NCBI GenBank assembly: GCA_029204225.1
Contig: CM055108.1
Location: forward strand, 12,089,955-12,153,954
Length of the DNA stretch: 64,000 nt
Source of the DNA: Diphasiastrum complanatum
Taxonomy: Eukaryota > Streptophyta > Lycopodiopsida > Lycopodiales > Lycopodiaceae
Direction of reading: 5' to 3'
Both the position numbers and the translations under genes were made by a program. Below, in pieces: positions 22,391 through 33,765 of this stretch (its first letter is position 1; every line of letters begins with the position of its first letter). A model generated the notes under the pieces. That model was not told where the DNA came from. It worked only from the letters and a program-made list of their open reading frames with translations, and made no database searches.

Positions 22391-23266
22391 ATGGCAACTC
22401 TAAGCGAGAGTGTTCTTAATGAGTTAAGCAAATTGGAAGGTGTCGGCAACTATGCAGTTTGGAAATTCAAACTGTTTTTGATGGAAAAGGAGCTATGGAA
22501 GATCGTGACAGGTGAAGAGACAAGGCCAGTGATTGAAAAAGATCAGCGAGACTTTGATAGGAGAAGACGGAAAGCCCAAAATGTCATCAACTTATCAGTT
22601 AGAGATGCAATTATTTCCTATATTTCAGATTTAGAAGGACCAAAAGAAGCGTGAGATACATTGAAGGCATTGTTTGAAACGACAAATACATCTCAAATAC
22701 TATTTTTAAAGACAAAGTTGCATACATTGCGGATGGATGATGGTGCAACTATTGTTGATCACATATTGAAGATCAAAGAGATCCGTGATCAATTAGCAAC
22801 AGTTGGAGAGCGAGTACAAGATCGTGAGATCGTGCAATTGACATTGAATAATCTGAGTGAGTCACATCAGATGTTTGTCACGAGTATAGCCACAAGAGAA
22901 AATCTTCCAACCTATGAAGAACTAGGTGGATTGCTTTTGCAAGAAGAGAAACGTCAAGAAAACTTGAATCATCGTAATAGGAGCTATGATCAAGCTCTTG
23001 CAGTTAGAGGACGAGGTGGAAGATTTGGCCGTGGAAAGTATCAATCGAGAGGAGGAAACTCAAGCCGAGGATCATTTCAACAATTTCATGAGCAAGTCAA
23101 TGATAGTCTGAATCGAGGTAATTGGAATCAAGACCGAGATCAAGGACACGACTATTCAAGACAAAATAAACCTGGAAATTGTAGGTACTGCAACAAACCT
23201 GGTCACTGGGAGCGTGAATGCTTCAAGAAACAGAAGGAGATGGAACAAAGAAAAGACAAATGGTAA
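22391..23266 (+). pseudogene. Copia Gag with zinc knuckle, one internal stop
   Basis: Starts MATLSESVLNELSKLEG, then YAVWKFKLFLMEKELW. A TGA at 22652 sits where relatives have tryptophan (KEA-W-DTLKALFE). The second part holds the UBN2-type core (LFLKTKLHTLRMDDG, ELGGLLLQEEKRQ), an RGG-rich region and the zinc knuckle CRYCNKPGHWEREC. It would form the particle and bind RNA. The frame stops after KDKW at 23266. Confidence 0.88.
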
Positions 23267-24480
23267 GCGGGAAATTATGCTGATCAACATCAATTTGATG
23301 ACTATTATTATGAAGACAATTATACTGATCAACATCAATACCATGATGATCAATATGAAGATGACATAGGTGAGAGTTCAAAATTGTTCATTACAACATT
23401 AATGACAAGTGATGAAGCCAAGGATACTTGGTACATTGATAGTGGTGCATCCAAGCACATGACTTCAAGGAAAGAGTGGTTTTCAGAACTCAAGAAAACT
23501 GACAATGGTGATGAAGTTGGACAAGCTGATGGCAAATTACTATCTGTTAAAGGAGTTGGAGTGGTACCAGTGAAGTTAGCCAATGGGAAGATAAAGCATA
23601 TAAGCAATGTGCAATATGTACTTGGCTTAGCTAACAATCTACTATATGTTGGGACAATGGCTGATCAACAACTCAAGGTTGAGTTTGACAGTGACAAATG
23701 TCTTGTCAAAGACATCAAGAATCACTACAAAGTGATTGCTACAGGAGCTAGAGTCAACGAGAATTGACTCTACAAATTGAATGCGAGATCTTTTAATCAA
23801 GCTATGGTAAGCACTGTTGATAGTCGAAGTGATCTTTGGCATCAAAGGTTTGGTCATATTAGTGCTCAAAGCTTGCAAATCCTTAAAAGAGGTAATCTAG
23901 CTGTTGGATTGCCTGATATCTCTTTTGAAGGAAAAATTTGTGAGGGTTGCATTTTGGGAAAACATCATAGAGAGAGATTTCCCAAAGATGGAGCAAGAAG
24001 AGCCAATGACATTTTTGATCTTGTTCATAGTGATCTGTGTGGACCAATACAAACTAGGTCCATTAGTGGTTGTTACTATCTCATCACATTCATTGATGAC
24101 TATAGTAGACATATCTGGATTTATTTCATAAGCAAGAAATCTGATGCTTTTGCCAAGTTTAGAGAGTTCAAGGCTCTAGTTGAAAAACAAACAGGTTGTT
24201 ATATGAAGACCCTAAGATCAGATGGTGGCGGTGAGTATGTGTCAACAGAGTTTATAAATTTCTGCAAGAATTAGGGGATCAAGAGACAAATCACTACACC
24301 CTATTCACCACAACAGAACAGAGTTGCAGAATGGAAAAACAGATACATTATGGAGATGGCTAGGGCAATGCTTAAGAGCAAGGATTTGCCAAATACTTTT
24401 TGGGCAGAAGCATGCAACACAACTACTCATATCTTGAATCGGTGTCCTACGAAGTCCGTGGAGGGTAAGACACCTTACTA
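23267..24480 (+). pseudogene. Copia protease and integrase, interrupted
   Basis: The protease site WYIDSGASKHMT (about 23430) has the intact DSG. Next come NNLLYVGTMADQ, a stop at 23764-23766, LWHQRFGHIS and CEGCILGKHHRERFP (zinc part of integrase). The catalytic parts are DLVHSDLCGP, FIDDYSRHIW and RSDGGGEYVS. A stop at 24272 and another near 24480 interrupt before YSPQQNRVAEWKN and the C-terminal part. The order matches copia (PR-IN-RT-RH). Confidence 0.88.
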
Positions 24481-24481
24481 A

Positions 24482-25548
24482 GCTTTTACTGGAAAGAAAC
24501 CTAATGTTTCTCATTTACGAATATTTGGTTGTGATGCTTACGCTCATGTACCTGATGAAAAACGAAAGAAGCTGGATACAAAAGCTGTTAAGTGTATTTT
24601 CCTTGGAGATGATGAAAGAGCCAAGGCATACAGGATGTATGACACAGATGCACAAAAGATTGTGATTTCTAGAGATGCTACTTTTGATGAGATGGGTCAA
24701 AATGACCAAATAAAATTGACAATTGATCCCTTTGATGATAAAGCTAAAATGCAAGTGAAGAAAGAAGTTGGTGTCAATATGGAAGAGCCAACGGAAAAAG
24801 ACAGGGTCAATAATGAGATTCCTAGGAGAGTGCCTAAGTGGTACTTGTTAGTAATAAGTGATGCTAATAAGGGAGATACTCTCGAATCAAGTGAGCAGGG
24901 AGAGCTTAGAAGATCAAGTAGAAATCGAAAACCTCTTACAAGATTAGAGATGAATCTAGCCCTAATGAGTTCTGTGCTCAAGGCTCAGGAACCAAAAACT
25001 TCTGATAAAGCAAAGGAGCATAAGGAGTGGCGTGAAGCTATGGAAACAGAAATGGAAGCTATATTGAAAAATAGGACGTGGAACTTGGTTGAGCTACCTG
25101 ATGGTAAGATGCCTATCACTTGCAAATGGATATACAAGATCAAATATGGAGCTGATGGGCAACTCAATCTTGCATTGATGATCCCTTCAAGCGAAGGGGA
25201 ATGATAAAGAGTGATGCTGATCCTAATCTTTACATTCTAAGACAAGATTCAGATATAGTGTTCATTGTGTTGTACGTGGATGATTTGATTATTACAGGAA
25301 GTAATGAGAGCTTAATTGATGAAATAAAATCAGATCTTTCCAAAGCTTTTGACATAAGTGATCTAGGATTGATGCACTACTGTCTTGGCATTGAAGTATG
25401 GAAAAAGGAAGACATGGTCTTTCTTACACAAAGCAAATATGCACGAGATTCACTTTATAAGTTCAATATGCAAGATTGTAAGCCTTTGAGTACACCTATG
25501 GATGTCAACATGAAGCTTACTGCATATGATGAATCTGAGAAAGTATAG
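24482..25548 (+). pseudogene. Copia integrase tail and reverse transcriptase with internal deletion
   Basis: HLRIFGCDAYAHVP and KCIFLGDDERAKAYRMYD (integrase C-terminal block), then a linker, then the RT start EWREAMETEMEAI, TWNLVELP and CKWIYKIKYGADG. The next RT residues are missing. The sequence jumps at about 25165-25200 to DADPNLYIL and YVDDLIITGS, the catalytic motif. Judging by relatives, on the order of 110-130 residues of RT are deleted, including the first catalytic aspartate region. Confidence 0.85.
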
Positions 25549-26210
25549 GTAGCTGGTGGGTAGTTTGATTTATTTGACACACACACGCCCTGATATTTCT
25601 TATGCTGTTGGTGTTGTTAGTCAATTTATGCAAGATCCTAGTCAAGCACACTGGAAGTCTACTAAACGTATTCTCAGATACATTCGAGGGACATTGAATT
25701 TTGGTTTGAAGTATGATCAGTCTGAAACGCCAATGTTGGTAGGCTATACAAATGTCGATTGGGCAGGTAATATTGATGATAGAAGATCTACAAGTGGTCA
25801 TACATTCAGTTATGGTACAGCTGCAATTTCATGGAGCAGCAAAAAGCAACCTACAGTAGCCTTATCATCGACGAAAGCTGAATATCGAGCACTCAGCAAT
25901 GCTACACAAGAAGCGGTATGGTTACGAAGATTGCTTGTGGATTTAGGTCAACCACAGGTGGATGCGACTACTATATCTTGCGATAATCAAAGTTGCATTC
26001 ACCTTGCCAAAAATCCAGCTTTACATGTTTGAACCAAGCACATCGAAATACACTACCATTTTGTTTGAGAGAAAATTCTTGATGGAACCATTGATCTTGT
26101 TTTTTGTAAATCTGAAGATCAAAAGACAGATATTTTTACTAAGTCATTAGGTAGATGTAAATTTGAGAGGTTTCGTACTCTATTAGGGATAGAAAAATGT
26201 AATTTTATCA
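25549..26210 (+). pseudogene. Copia RNase H
   Basis: GSLIYLTHTRPDISYAVG, YTNVDWAGN, ALSSTKAEYRAL and CDNQSCIHLAKNP are the family motifs. A stop at about 26030 separates the end (TKHIE-HYHF-like and DIFTKSLG-like pieces in shifted frames). Confidence 0.87.
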
Positions 26211-26211
26211 T

Positions 26212-26221
26212 TGAGGGAGAG
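26212..26221 (+). other. Polypurine tract
   Basis: tgagggagag immediately before the 3' LTR, the plus-strand primer of LTR elements. Confidence 0.8.
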
Positions 26222-26482
26222 TGTTAGAAATCAATAATAAACTTCATTGTTACTATTTACGATGCACAGTAATGTGACAGCTGTGACCAGCTGTCAATAG
26301 CCATAGGCTAGTCTATTAGTCTACTCGTAGGTTTTCTCTCTCTATCAGGGTTCAAGGTTTATTTGTACATTTTACATTCTGTATGAGTTAGTGTGATAGA
26401 GTGACAGTACATGTTCTTCTTCCGCCTTCTTGTGGTGATTGCTGATGGTGAATGCTTGATGTTGCATATCTAATTATTAACA
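26222..26482 (+). repeat. 3' LTR of the 5.2-kb copia
   Basis: 261 bp, tgttagaaatc to attattaaca, aligned end to end with 21266-21527. Confidence 0.93.
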
Positions 26483-26544
26483 TTACTCACATGTTTTGGA
26501 GAATCTTCTTGTGTAGATGATGATATGCAAGTAGATGGATGTCT

Positions 26545-26870
26545 TCATGATTTTGTTGGAAATTAAGCCCATAGTTGTCTCCTTGGTGAATGACTTTTTT
26601 CTATTTCAAGATTCTTCCTGCACGTTTATTGATCTTTGATCTAGGGTCAGGTGAAACCTATTTTGGATTCAAAGTATGCTCATCTGATACCTGCAAGAAT
26701 CATAACTTAGACAATCGAACTATTTGAAGAACGACTACAATGGGCTTCCAGCTGATATCCAACAAAGGGTAACCAATCCTATTATTCTCCATGTTCAAAT
26801 GTTAAGTTTTACTATTTGAAGATTTGGCCATCTTCAAGGACTTCCACAAACTAGCATTAAGAACAAGTAT
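26545..26870 (+). repeat. Inverted partner of the 11.5-kb repeat
   Basis: Contains tgatctagggtcaggtgaaacc, cagacaatcgaac-like sequence and acaatgggcttccagctgat, matching 11490-11810 on the other strand. It starts where ORFa copy 2 homology ends. Confidence 0.55.
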
Positions 26871-27135
26871 GCAGAAACACTTTACTTTTTCAATAGTCTG
26901 CAAAAATACACTAAGTGTCGCACAACTCGTATCTTTTGCATTTTTCGAAAAATGCAACACTTCAACAGTTTGATTGAAAAAAAATACACTAAGTGTTGCA
27001 CATTTCGCATTTGTCGCATTTTTCCAAAATTGTGACACTTGCCTTCGATTTCTTCCATTCAATTATTTTGAAGAAATCAACTTATGCAAAAATGTAAAGA
27101 GAGAAATTTTTTGAAGTCATCTACTTTCAAGATTT

Positions 27136-27662
27136 GAATTGTTTTAGGGCACCTTCGGTTTTTTCGCAAAATCCTGAAGAGAGAGAAAATGTCGAAGGAC
27201 ATCTATTTGGAACGAGAAATGTTCCCGGCCACTTCCCAGAATCTGCAAAGTGAGAGACAGCCACTTCCTCCAAAATGCAAAGTGAGAAAATTTGCGACGT
27301 TCTCATCCACGTCAACATTCCCTACGGGTTGACTGTGTACACAATGTACAATTGTTATCACAAGCCAAATACTTCCAAGTACAATGACTTGCCTAATTAG
27401 ATGATAGACATTTATTGTAATTAATACATGGATGCAATCTGTAAAGGATCATCCCAACACACTCTACGTGATGCTCCGTTCATGAGATGAATGATTTTGA
27501 GCCTCCCAGTTACGCCGTCATTCTGGTTGAAACTGTCATTGTTGTGCTTTAGTGTAATATAGCAGCAACACGTTTTTCTATTTGTGTATAATGTAGATAA
27601 ATGCTTGTTGTGATTTGAATGCACTTCATTTCTGTTTGATCATGCTTGTTTACTCACTCTGA
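27136..27662 (+). mobile_element. Gypsy family 1 LTR, isolated
   Basis: Second copy of the LTR at 13588-14155, same orientation. No gypsy coding sequence follows; CACTA sequence begins within about 40 bp. It is probably a solo or truncated LTR. Confidence 0.6.
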
Positions 27663-27699
27663 TTAGAACACAGACATCTACGATGCGATGCCTAAAGGG

Positions 27700-28734
27700 T
27701 GCCTTCACAAGGGACAACAAGCTAAGTGGACTAAAGTCTCGTGACTGGCATAAATTTTTACAGGTTGACATGGCATGTTATTTGCTTTTCTTCCACCTCA
27801 AGATTGTCGATTAGATTTTATAGCATGTCTTGTGATTTCATGATGATCTTATTGCGCATATATGTATCTCAATGATCATGACCAAATTGTTTTTGTGCAT
27901 GCAGTTTGTGCTTCCTTTGGTGTTGAGAGGGTTCTTGACAGAGGAGTTAAGGAGTGGAATCAACAAAATTAGTGGTTTGGTGAGGTATGGTGAATGTGCT
28001 TGCGATTCACATCATTTTTTATTGGGGTGATTCAAGATGATGATCTTATTAATGCGTATGTCATTGTTGTTTCTCTTTCTTATGAAGATACATTTCATCC
28101 AAAGAGATACTGCTAGCATCCATTGAGGTGGCAAGACAAAGCTCCATCAAGGCAACATGTTTGATCGAGATGCACTTTTCCACATCCATTCTCACCATTC
28201 AAATGCATCTCATTGTGCATTTGGTAGAGGAGGTGGCCATTGCAGGTACATCATATACTTGCATCAATTACCTATTCTTAGTCCATCCTAGACTATTGCT
28301 ATTGTGGTAATTCCCATGTTCCCTCACAAAAATTGATTCATTTTTTTAATTCAGGCACTATCCATAGCTGTTGGATGTTTTTCTTGGAACGATTCATGCA
28401 AACATTGAAAGGATTCATAAGACAAAGATCAAGGCCTGAGGGTAGCATGGCAGAAAAATGGCTAGTGCAAGAGTCCATGGTTTATATCAAAGAGTTCCTT
28501 GCTCATAGCGATCCTTCTATTCCTCGTCTTTGGGATAAGAAGGATGACGACTGTGTTGTTGGAGAGGTTCCTCAAGGAAAAGGAGCGATCATGAGAATGA
28601 GTGAGTCCTTTAGAAAGAAGATAAATAAGTTTTGCATTCTTAATAGCGAGCAAACGCAAAAGTGGATTTTGCTATACAAAGAGACCAAGGCTCATAGACA
28701 AACCGCTCGAGCCACTTTCAAGAGAGGGGCATAG
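27700..28734 (+). CDS. CACTA-associated DUF4218 protein, four exons
   Basis: Exons end/begin at 27763, 27905-27984, 28088-28245 and 28355-28734, each with GT-AG borders and joining in frame. The first exon begins left of 27700. The joined protein reads through KLSGLKSRDWHKFLQ, PLVLRGFLTEEL, LIEMHFSTSI, MHLIVHLVEE, CWMFFLERFMQTLKGFI and RSRPEGSMAEKWL, the hallmarks of DUF4218, and ends at a stop at 28732. DUF4218 sits in the C-terminal part of plant TNP2-type transposases. Intact splice sites and frame indicate a comparatively young copy, although the N-terminal transposase domain is absent here. Confidence 0.8.
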
Positions 28735-29061
28735 AAGACAACCATACCCACCTGACCTCACCCTTCTACCCAAGGACATGACACTTGATTGTTGGCTGCA
28801 TGAATGCACTTAGAGAAGCCTTGACAAACAACTAGAAAGTAACAGAGAGAGAGAGCGGGAATATGCAAGGGGGTGTGATTTACATGTAAGCTATGATGAT
28901 CAACATTCACATGTTTATTAATACGTGCAATTTTGTACATGTTTGTTGCATCCCTAGCACATTTAGTTCCATTTTGTTCAGTACAAAAAATACAATGCAC
29001 CATGGACTCATGGATGACAATTACGTACGGAGCACATTGACAAAAATAGAAACATGTACGA

Positions 29062-29810
29062 ATGTGGAGTCATGGCAAATTTTATCCAAGAGAGTCGAGC
29101 AAGCACGACGAACACCAATTTACTCTCTTTTTAATTATTGTGGGACAACCAATGACATCCTCGAAGTTGGATTTAGGCAATTCAACTTTTTCATATTTGA
29201 TGTCAAATGGTTCAAAGTTATTTGCAATGGTCCCAATGCAACTGTCAGGAAAGATGAGAGTGGTTATTTTGCCATTGAATCCACCAAGCTTTGGATAGAT
29301 CAAAGCGACACATTTGTTTTTCTGCAACAATGTGAGCAGGTACATTTCTTCTATGTCTTCAAGATGTCTATGCTCTTTTGTTGCCAATCAATAGATTTTC
29401 AGTGTACTGCAAAAAATGTATATTGTGTATAGTAATACGCAAGCAACTGTAACATAGCTATGGATACTAACTACGAGTCAACGTTTATGTTAACATCGAT
29501 CAATTGCAGGTGGTCTTTCACCCCGATCATTCAGATCCCAAATGGTGGTACGTGATTCAAGTCGCTCCTCAAAGTAAAAGAATTTTTGAAGATAGAGATG
29601 TCGTGGAGGACATGGCGCTACCAACTGATGCACCTCATGAACAAGATCATGATGATGGATTCAATGACACAATTTTGGAGGATGATCATGTCCAAGCTTT
29701 ACAAGCTAATAATGATGTTGAGCATAATGCATCATCCTCGGATGGTTCGATGACACGACACACTTTCACGATCTCACTCGTTATCACCGTCGCCATTAGC
29801 TTTTGAAGAT
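29062..29810 (+). CDS. CACTA-associated DUF4216 segment, two exons
   Basis: The first exon runs to 29339 and the second starts at 29510; both borders are GT-AG, joining CAG to GTG in frame. Residues such as YCGTTNDILEVGF, FFIFDVKWFKV, DESGYFAIES and DTFVFLQQCEQ, then VVFHPDHSDPKWWYVIQ, follow the DUF4216 pattern (short beta-rich domain, aromatic-rich). The second exon ends in an acidic tail rich in Asp and His. The start is not determined; it may be spliced to the DUF4218 part. Confidence 0.72.
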
Positions 29811-30583
29811 GAGCTTATTAATGATGAAGCTATAGGAGATATTTGGGTAGAATTAGAGATAGACTCATTTGGTTTGGCAGATTTGTCGCATGATGATGCG
29901 ACGAATGATAACGATGAACCACCAAATGAATGAGTGAGACAATGTGATGTATTTCAATTCAATGTAATATTAATCATATTTCTCACAAATGCAATTACAC
30001 TTTATTAATTGACTAGTTGACATCAAACAAGAAGTCGATGCATGCGAGTACACAATTTGTGATCATCATTTTTTTGTGATACATAAATTTCTTTATCCAC
30101 TTGTGCATATGGCAACCAAAGTTGATAGAAAATGGAATTCAATGTGTTGATAGGTAACAAATTCCAAAAGTGAGATCCATTTACATTCTCTTTTATACCA
30201 TGGTTTATATCGAGGGGCCTTTTTTCATCAGTCTTGGTATTCCCCTCGGTTAGCAGAGTGTCTAGAATGCCTCTGGCCACCTGGACTCTCTTTATAACCC
30301 TCTCTATAAATGTCCCAAAAACAAGTGTAAATTTGGTAGGCTTATACCAACGTCAACCTTGGTATACCCCTCAAATTAGCTTAAGTATTCCGATGTATGT
30401 TCCGAGGTCGTGGGGTTATTCTATGACCCTCTCTACAAATGTTTCAGACCAAGTTCAAATTTGGTAGGCTTATTCCGAGGCCAAATACCGAACTCAAGGA
30501 TCGAGCATTCCGCTCCCCCCGTGACTCATTTTAAAAACTACCTCTCAAAGAAACGCTCAAAAAAAGCCTTGGAAATTGCCCAT

Positions 30584-30595
30584 CCTCTTGTAGTG
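30584..30595 (+). repeat. CACTA terminal inverted repeat (right end)
   Basis: cctcttgtagtg, reverse complement CACTACAAGAGG. The matching left end was not found within the window. Confidence 0.7.
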
Positions 30596-31440
30596 TAGTT
30601 TCATCACAGGTCCATGAACTAAGATGGACATCTCGGAGGCGACGGAGGAAGATTGCACTTGTAGCTCCACATTAAGTGGATCTTACTGGTATCGAGATTG
30701 TTGATATCACAGGTGACGTAGAGATGAGTCAAGCTGTGCAGGACTCTTTGCCTGCCGCTTCTGATGCTGCTGCGGATGCTGATATGGTAGATGCAAAGAA
30801 GGTTGATGATGGCAGATGTAGAGAAGGTTGATGATGACAACCATGACGCTGCTAACTTCAGAATCTAGCAAGTTCAGGTTGAAGTTGTTCAAGCTTCTGA
30901 TGCTGAGATGGATACCACCACCACCATTGTTGTTGACGACCATGAAGATACAGCTGATCAAGCAGAAGCAGAAGTAGAACAGAAGGACCAAACATTGGAA
31001 CCAGAGACACCTGGCTGGTTGGCGGATGTAAACCCCGAGACAAGGTAGATGATTTTGTATAATTATCAAAAACACCTACCAATTGATCACCCTTTATAAA
31101 CAAGCCAAAAGGAGAGCTTGGGAAAGATCAGAAGATGGCCCTTTAATCATGCCTCCACCCATCCGAATGGGAGTAAAAGTTTGGTACAATGAGTGGATCA
31201 AACACCATGATGTAGATGATTCTTGGGATAAGTCAATTGAAAACATGAAGAGATTGTCGATATTCCAACGATTACTCTATTGGAACAATCTCTTAATCAA
31301 TCACCTCTCGGATCCTATATACATATAATTGGTGAGAAGGACACTGTTGCATCATGTCAAGACTTGGAGGTGGCTAAGGTCAAGAGATTCAAAATGATGA
31401 AAGCGGAATGACAAGTATTCCTACTACATCGTGGATTCTA
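30596..31440 (+). other. Degraded acidic ORF material, unassigned
   Basis: 30690-30800 reads as an acidic Asp/Ala/Val-rich peptide and 31083-31328 as an 81-residue basic ORF (RRAWERSEDGPLIMPPP). Neither is recognised. Possibly leftovers of transposon ORFs. Confidence 0.3.
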
Positions 31441-31740
31441 AAAAAGAGAGAGCTCTCACATGTCAAGAATGTCATAAGACAAATAAGAGCTCCAACTTGC
31501 TATGGACATTCCTTGTGCAACTCTTTCACCAAAGATGACAAATTAAGTGGATTAAAATCTCACAATTTGCTAAAGATACTGCAATTCATTTTTTCAATCG
31601 CTATTCGAGGTTGTTTAGGAGACAATCTCTGAAGTACTTTTTATACGAATTAGCATCAATGGTCAAGTAATTAAAAAATTCATTTCTGATTAGGGACATT
31701 TAAAAAAAATGGCAATATATTTTGAAGAATTGACAAGTTT
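31440..31740 (+). pseudogene. Second CACTA DUF4218 fragment
   Basis: 31510-31630 reads TKDDKLSGLKSHNLLKIL followed by AIRGCLGDNL, the beginning of the same domain as 27700-28734, with a stop shortly after. It is more decayed than that copy. Confidence 0.6.
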
Positions 31741-32460
31741 ACTTTTAGAAGAAGAGAAGTATGCAGACCAAGAACTCAGGCAATAATTCATTACTAAAAG
31801 CAAAAGATAAGGGAAGAAACAATCAAAGGAGGTACAAAGCATTTGATGAGGAGCAACTTCAAGGTATACTATGTGAGAAATTTTGGGTCATTTTGAGAAG
31901 GATTGTAGGAAGAACAAGTATCATATTTATGGAATGTCTAAGAAGCACTTTGATAATCTAGTAGAAGATGTTCATGAGCATGATGTGGAAAGTGAGATTC
32001 ATGAGTTGTCTCTATCTATTCCCATGAAAAATACACACTGTAATTTAGATGTTACTAAACATGACTCCCATGGTGCAAAGACATGACAATATGATTTTTG
32101 TTATTATCAATTTGTGGGTGGGATTACAGAGAGTCAAACTTGGGTGGTGAGCCGAACTCAAGCACAATACACCAACTCATGTGGGAAGATGACACCAAAA
32201 GAATATTGAGCATTAAAATGCCACATGCTTATTGTTAAAGAAATTTGTAGGCTATTGTTTTTTCTCATACTTTTAAAGAATAAAAACATGATATGGATGA
32301 TAATAGAATCAAAGGGTATATTCCTATGTTCATATAGATTGTTTGATTGGCCAAGTAGACAAAACTTGCTATTAGTCGAGACATCAATCTTGACAAATGT
32401 GATTCTCATAAACAAATAATGAGGAAGAAAGTGGCACTATCCGTGTTTATATTTAGAATG
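31741..32460 (+). pseudogene. Copia gag/integrase scraps
   Basis: Frameshifted zinc-knuckle remains (C-EKFG then GHFEKDCRK, about 31870-31915) and, further on, TNSCGKMTPKEY and SYRLFDWPS, recalling the end of copia integrase. Frames change repeatedly. Confidence 0.5.
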
Positions 32461-32649
32461 ATTTTAAACCTTGAAATTGATGTATAAATTTCATGGTTAC
32501 CTTTCAAAAGGGATTTTGCCTAGAATATGTTTAAGTTTGTGAATGAGAATTTGGTGTCCTCTTTTAAAATAAAGTGTTGAAAATTTTTGTCCCCTTAAAA
32601 TTTGACTTCTCTTTGTAACTCTAGTCTTCAAAATTTTCTTCCTATTTTA

Positions 32650-33702
32650 GATTCTCATTAATGGTAGCAAGGCATTTTGCTTATAAAGCCCATGGTTTTG
32701 ATGGGCACTATGTATGCCCTCAATTAAGTCTTACTGTAAGTTTTAGTGAACACAAATCTAATGACTACGATAAGTAACTTTAGTAAACCATTTGAACTCT
32801 CTTTCTTTGATAGAGAACTTTTGATGTTGAAAATTAGTTTTTGCCACTTAAATATAACATTGGACAAGAAGTGCATCAAAGGTGCTAAGGAATGCTATCT
32901 TGAGTCTCTTGGGGGCAATGTATTTGGTAACCGAGCTCCTATAGGGTTTGTGGGCCACATTCATTCAAGAGTCCTTTCATACTTTGACATAAGAATTAAA
33001 AGTTCTATGGAGGATATGTTGTTACACCTCATTTAGTTATGAGTTTGTACCTATACAATGCGGCCTCATACAAAAGAAGATGTCTTTCTAGTCCTACATA
33101 AGCTACCAACCTATTTAGATGTTCTATTTTTGAAGAAGTTTTAAAATTTTGATCATGATACGGAATAGACCTCTTGTTGATTGAACATGATTGAATCTCT
33201 TTAGATTTTCCTTTGTATTTCCAATTTCAATCATTAATGGCAACTAGGCACTAAGCTTGTAAGGCCCATGGTTTTTTATGGGTGTAAATGTCCTTCATTA
33301 AGTTATCACGTAAATTTTAGCAAATTCATATCTCATGACTATAGTAAGTTACTACAAACTATCTTAACCCTCTTTATGGAGGGATAATTTTTTATGTCAG
33401 GACTATTGGTTGTCTCATCCAATAACATTGGAGCCCACGTATGTCATAGGTGCTAGTAGCGAAGATCATCGTGAGTCCCGTCCTGACCTTTGGGACCAAT
33501 GTATCTGTTATCGCAACTTTTGAAATATTCGTGGGCTGGTTCCTCCACCAAGATTAGAGACATGGGCCGGCGGGTGATTGAAGATGCACAATGGGCCCAT
33601 TCATAATTGACATGAGAGCTGGATATGTTGTCCATAGGTGCAATGGAGGATATGTTGTTTGCACTTATTTTTTTGGTTACAATTTCGTACATATAAAATG
33701 TG
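32650..33702. repeat. Two diverged tandem copies of a ~0.6-kb unit
   Basis: 32655-33060 and 33225-33702 share blocks in the same order: agcaaggcattttgcttataaagcccatggtttt versus actaggcactaagcttgtaaggcccatggtttt, then gggta/caatta-agt, then ggaggatatgttgtt near the end of both. No coding potential was recognised. Confidence 0.6.
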
Positions 33703-33765
33703 GGTAGTCACAAACGCCTACCAGCTGGGGCAACAACTGCAACCCAAATAAATCATCACCAATCA

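Larger units (their letters stand above)
21266..26482 (+). mobile_element. Complete-structure Ty1/copia element, 5.2 kb
   Basis: Both LTRs, primer site, gag, protease, integrase, partial RT, RNase H and polypurine tract are in copia order on the plus strand. It is flanked by 5-bp target duplications ttact (21261-21265 and 26483-26487), so the boundaries are exact. The LTRs differ by about ten substitutions and one indel over 262 bp by eye, roughly 96% identity, so insertion is not very recent. Stops in gag, after gag, in protease-integrase and in integrase, plus an RT deletion, make it non-autonomous. Confidence 0.93.
20693..26545 (+). pseudogene. ORFa copy 2, frameshifted and split by a copia insertion
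   Basis: Codons from MASNVFEVSSSYD match copy 1 at about 85% identity up to residue 125. A one-base gain near 21070 then shifts the frame, and GIVFTNLCGNSRSSIDEILL continues in the next frame to 21265. A complete copia element occupies 21266-26482. The ORFa tail resumes at 26483 (ttactcacatgttttg...gtagatgatg), as in copy 1. Homology to copy 1 also extends about 15 bp upstream of the first ATG (gtacttcaatcat). It is clearly not functional now. Confidence 0.65.
27690..30595 (+). mobile_element. CACTA (En/Spm) DNA transposon, left end truncated
   Basis: Carries the two domains that accompany CACTA TNP2 transposase, DUF4218 and DUF4216, and ends at 30595 with the CACTA terminus (reverse complement CACTACAAGAGG). 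Subterminal direct repeats with cctctctayaaatgt and aaatttggtaggcttat lie at about 30296-30345 and 30427-30472, as in CACTA ends. The base triplet tag follows. The TNP2 catalytic part and the left terminus are not in the window, and gypsy LTR sequence abuts on the left. Confidence 0.82.

Noticed and set aside
30690-31080. Acidic host gene
   Set aside because: Frame is broken by several stops and has no recognised domain; listed only as unassigned material.
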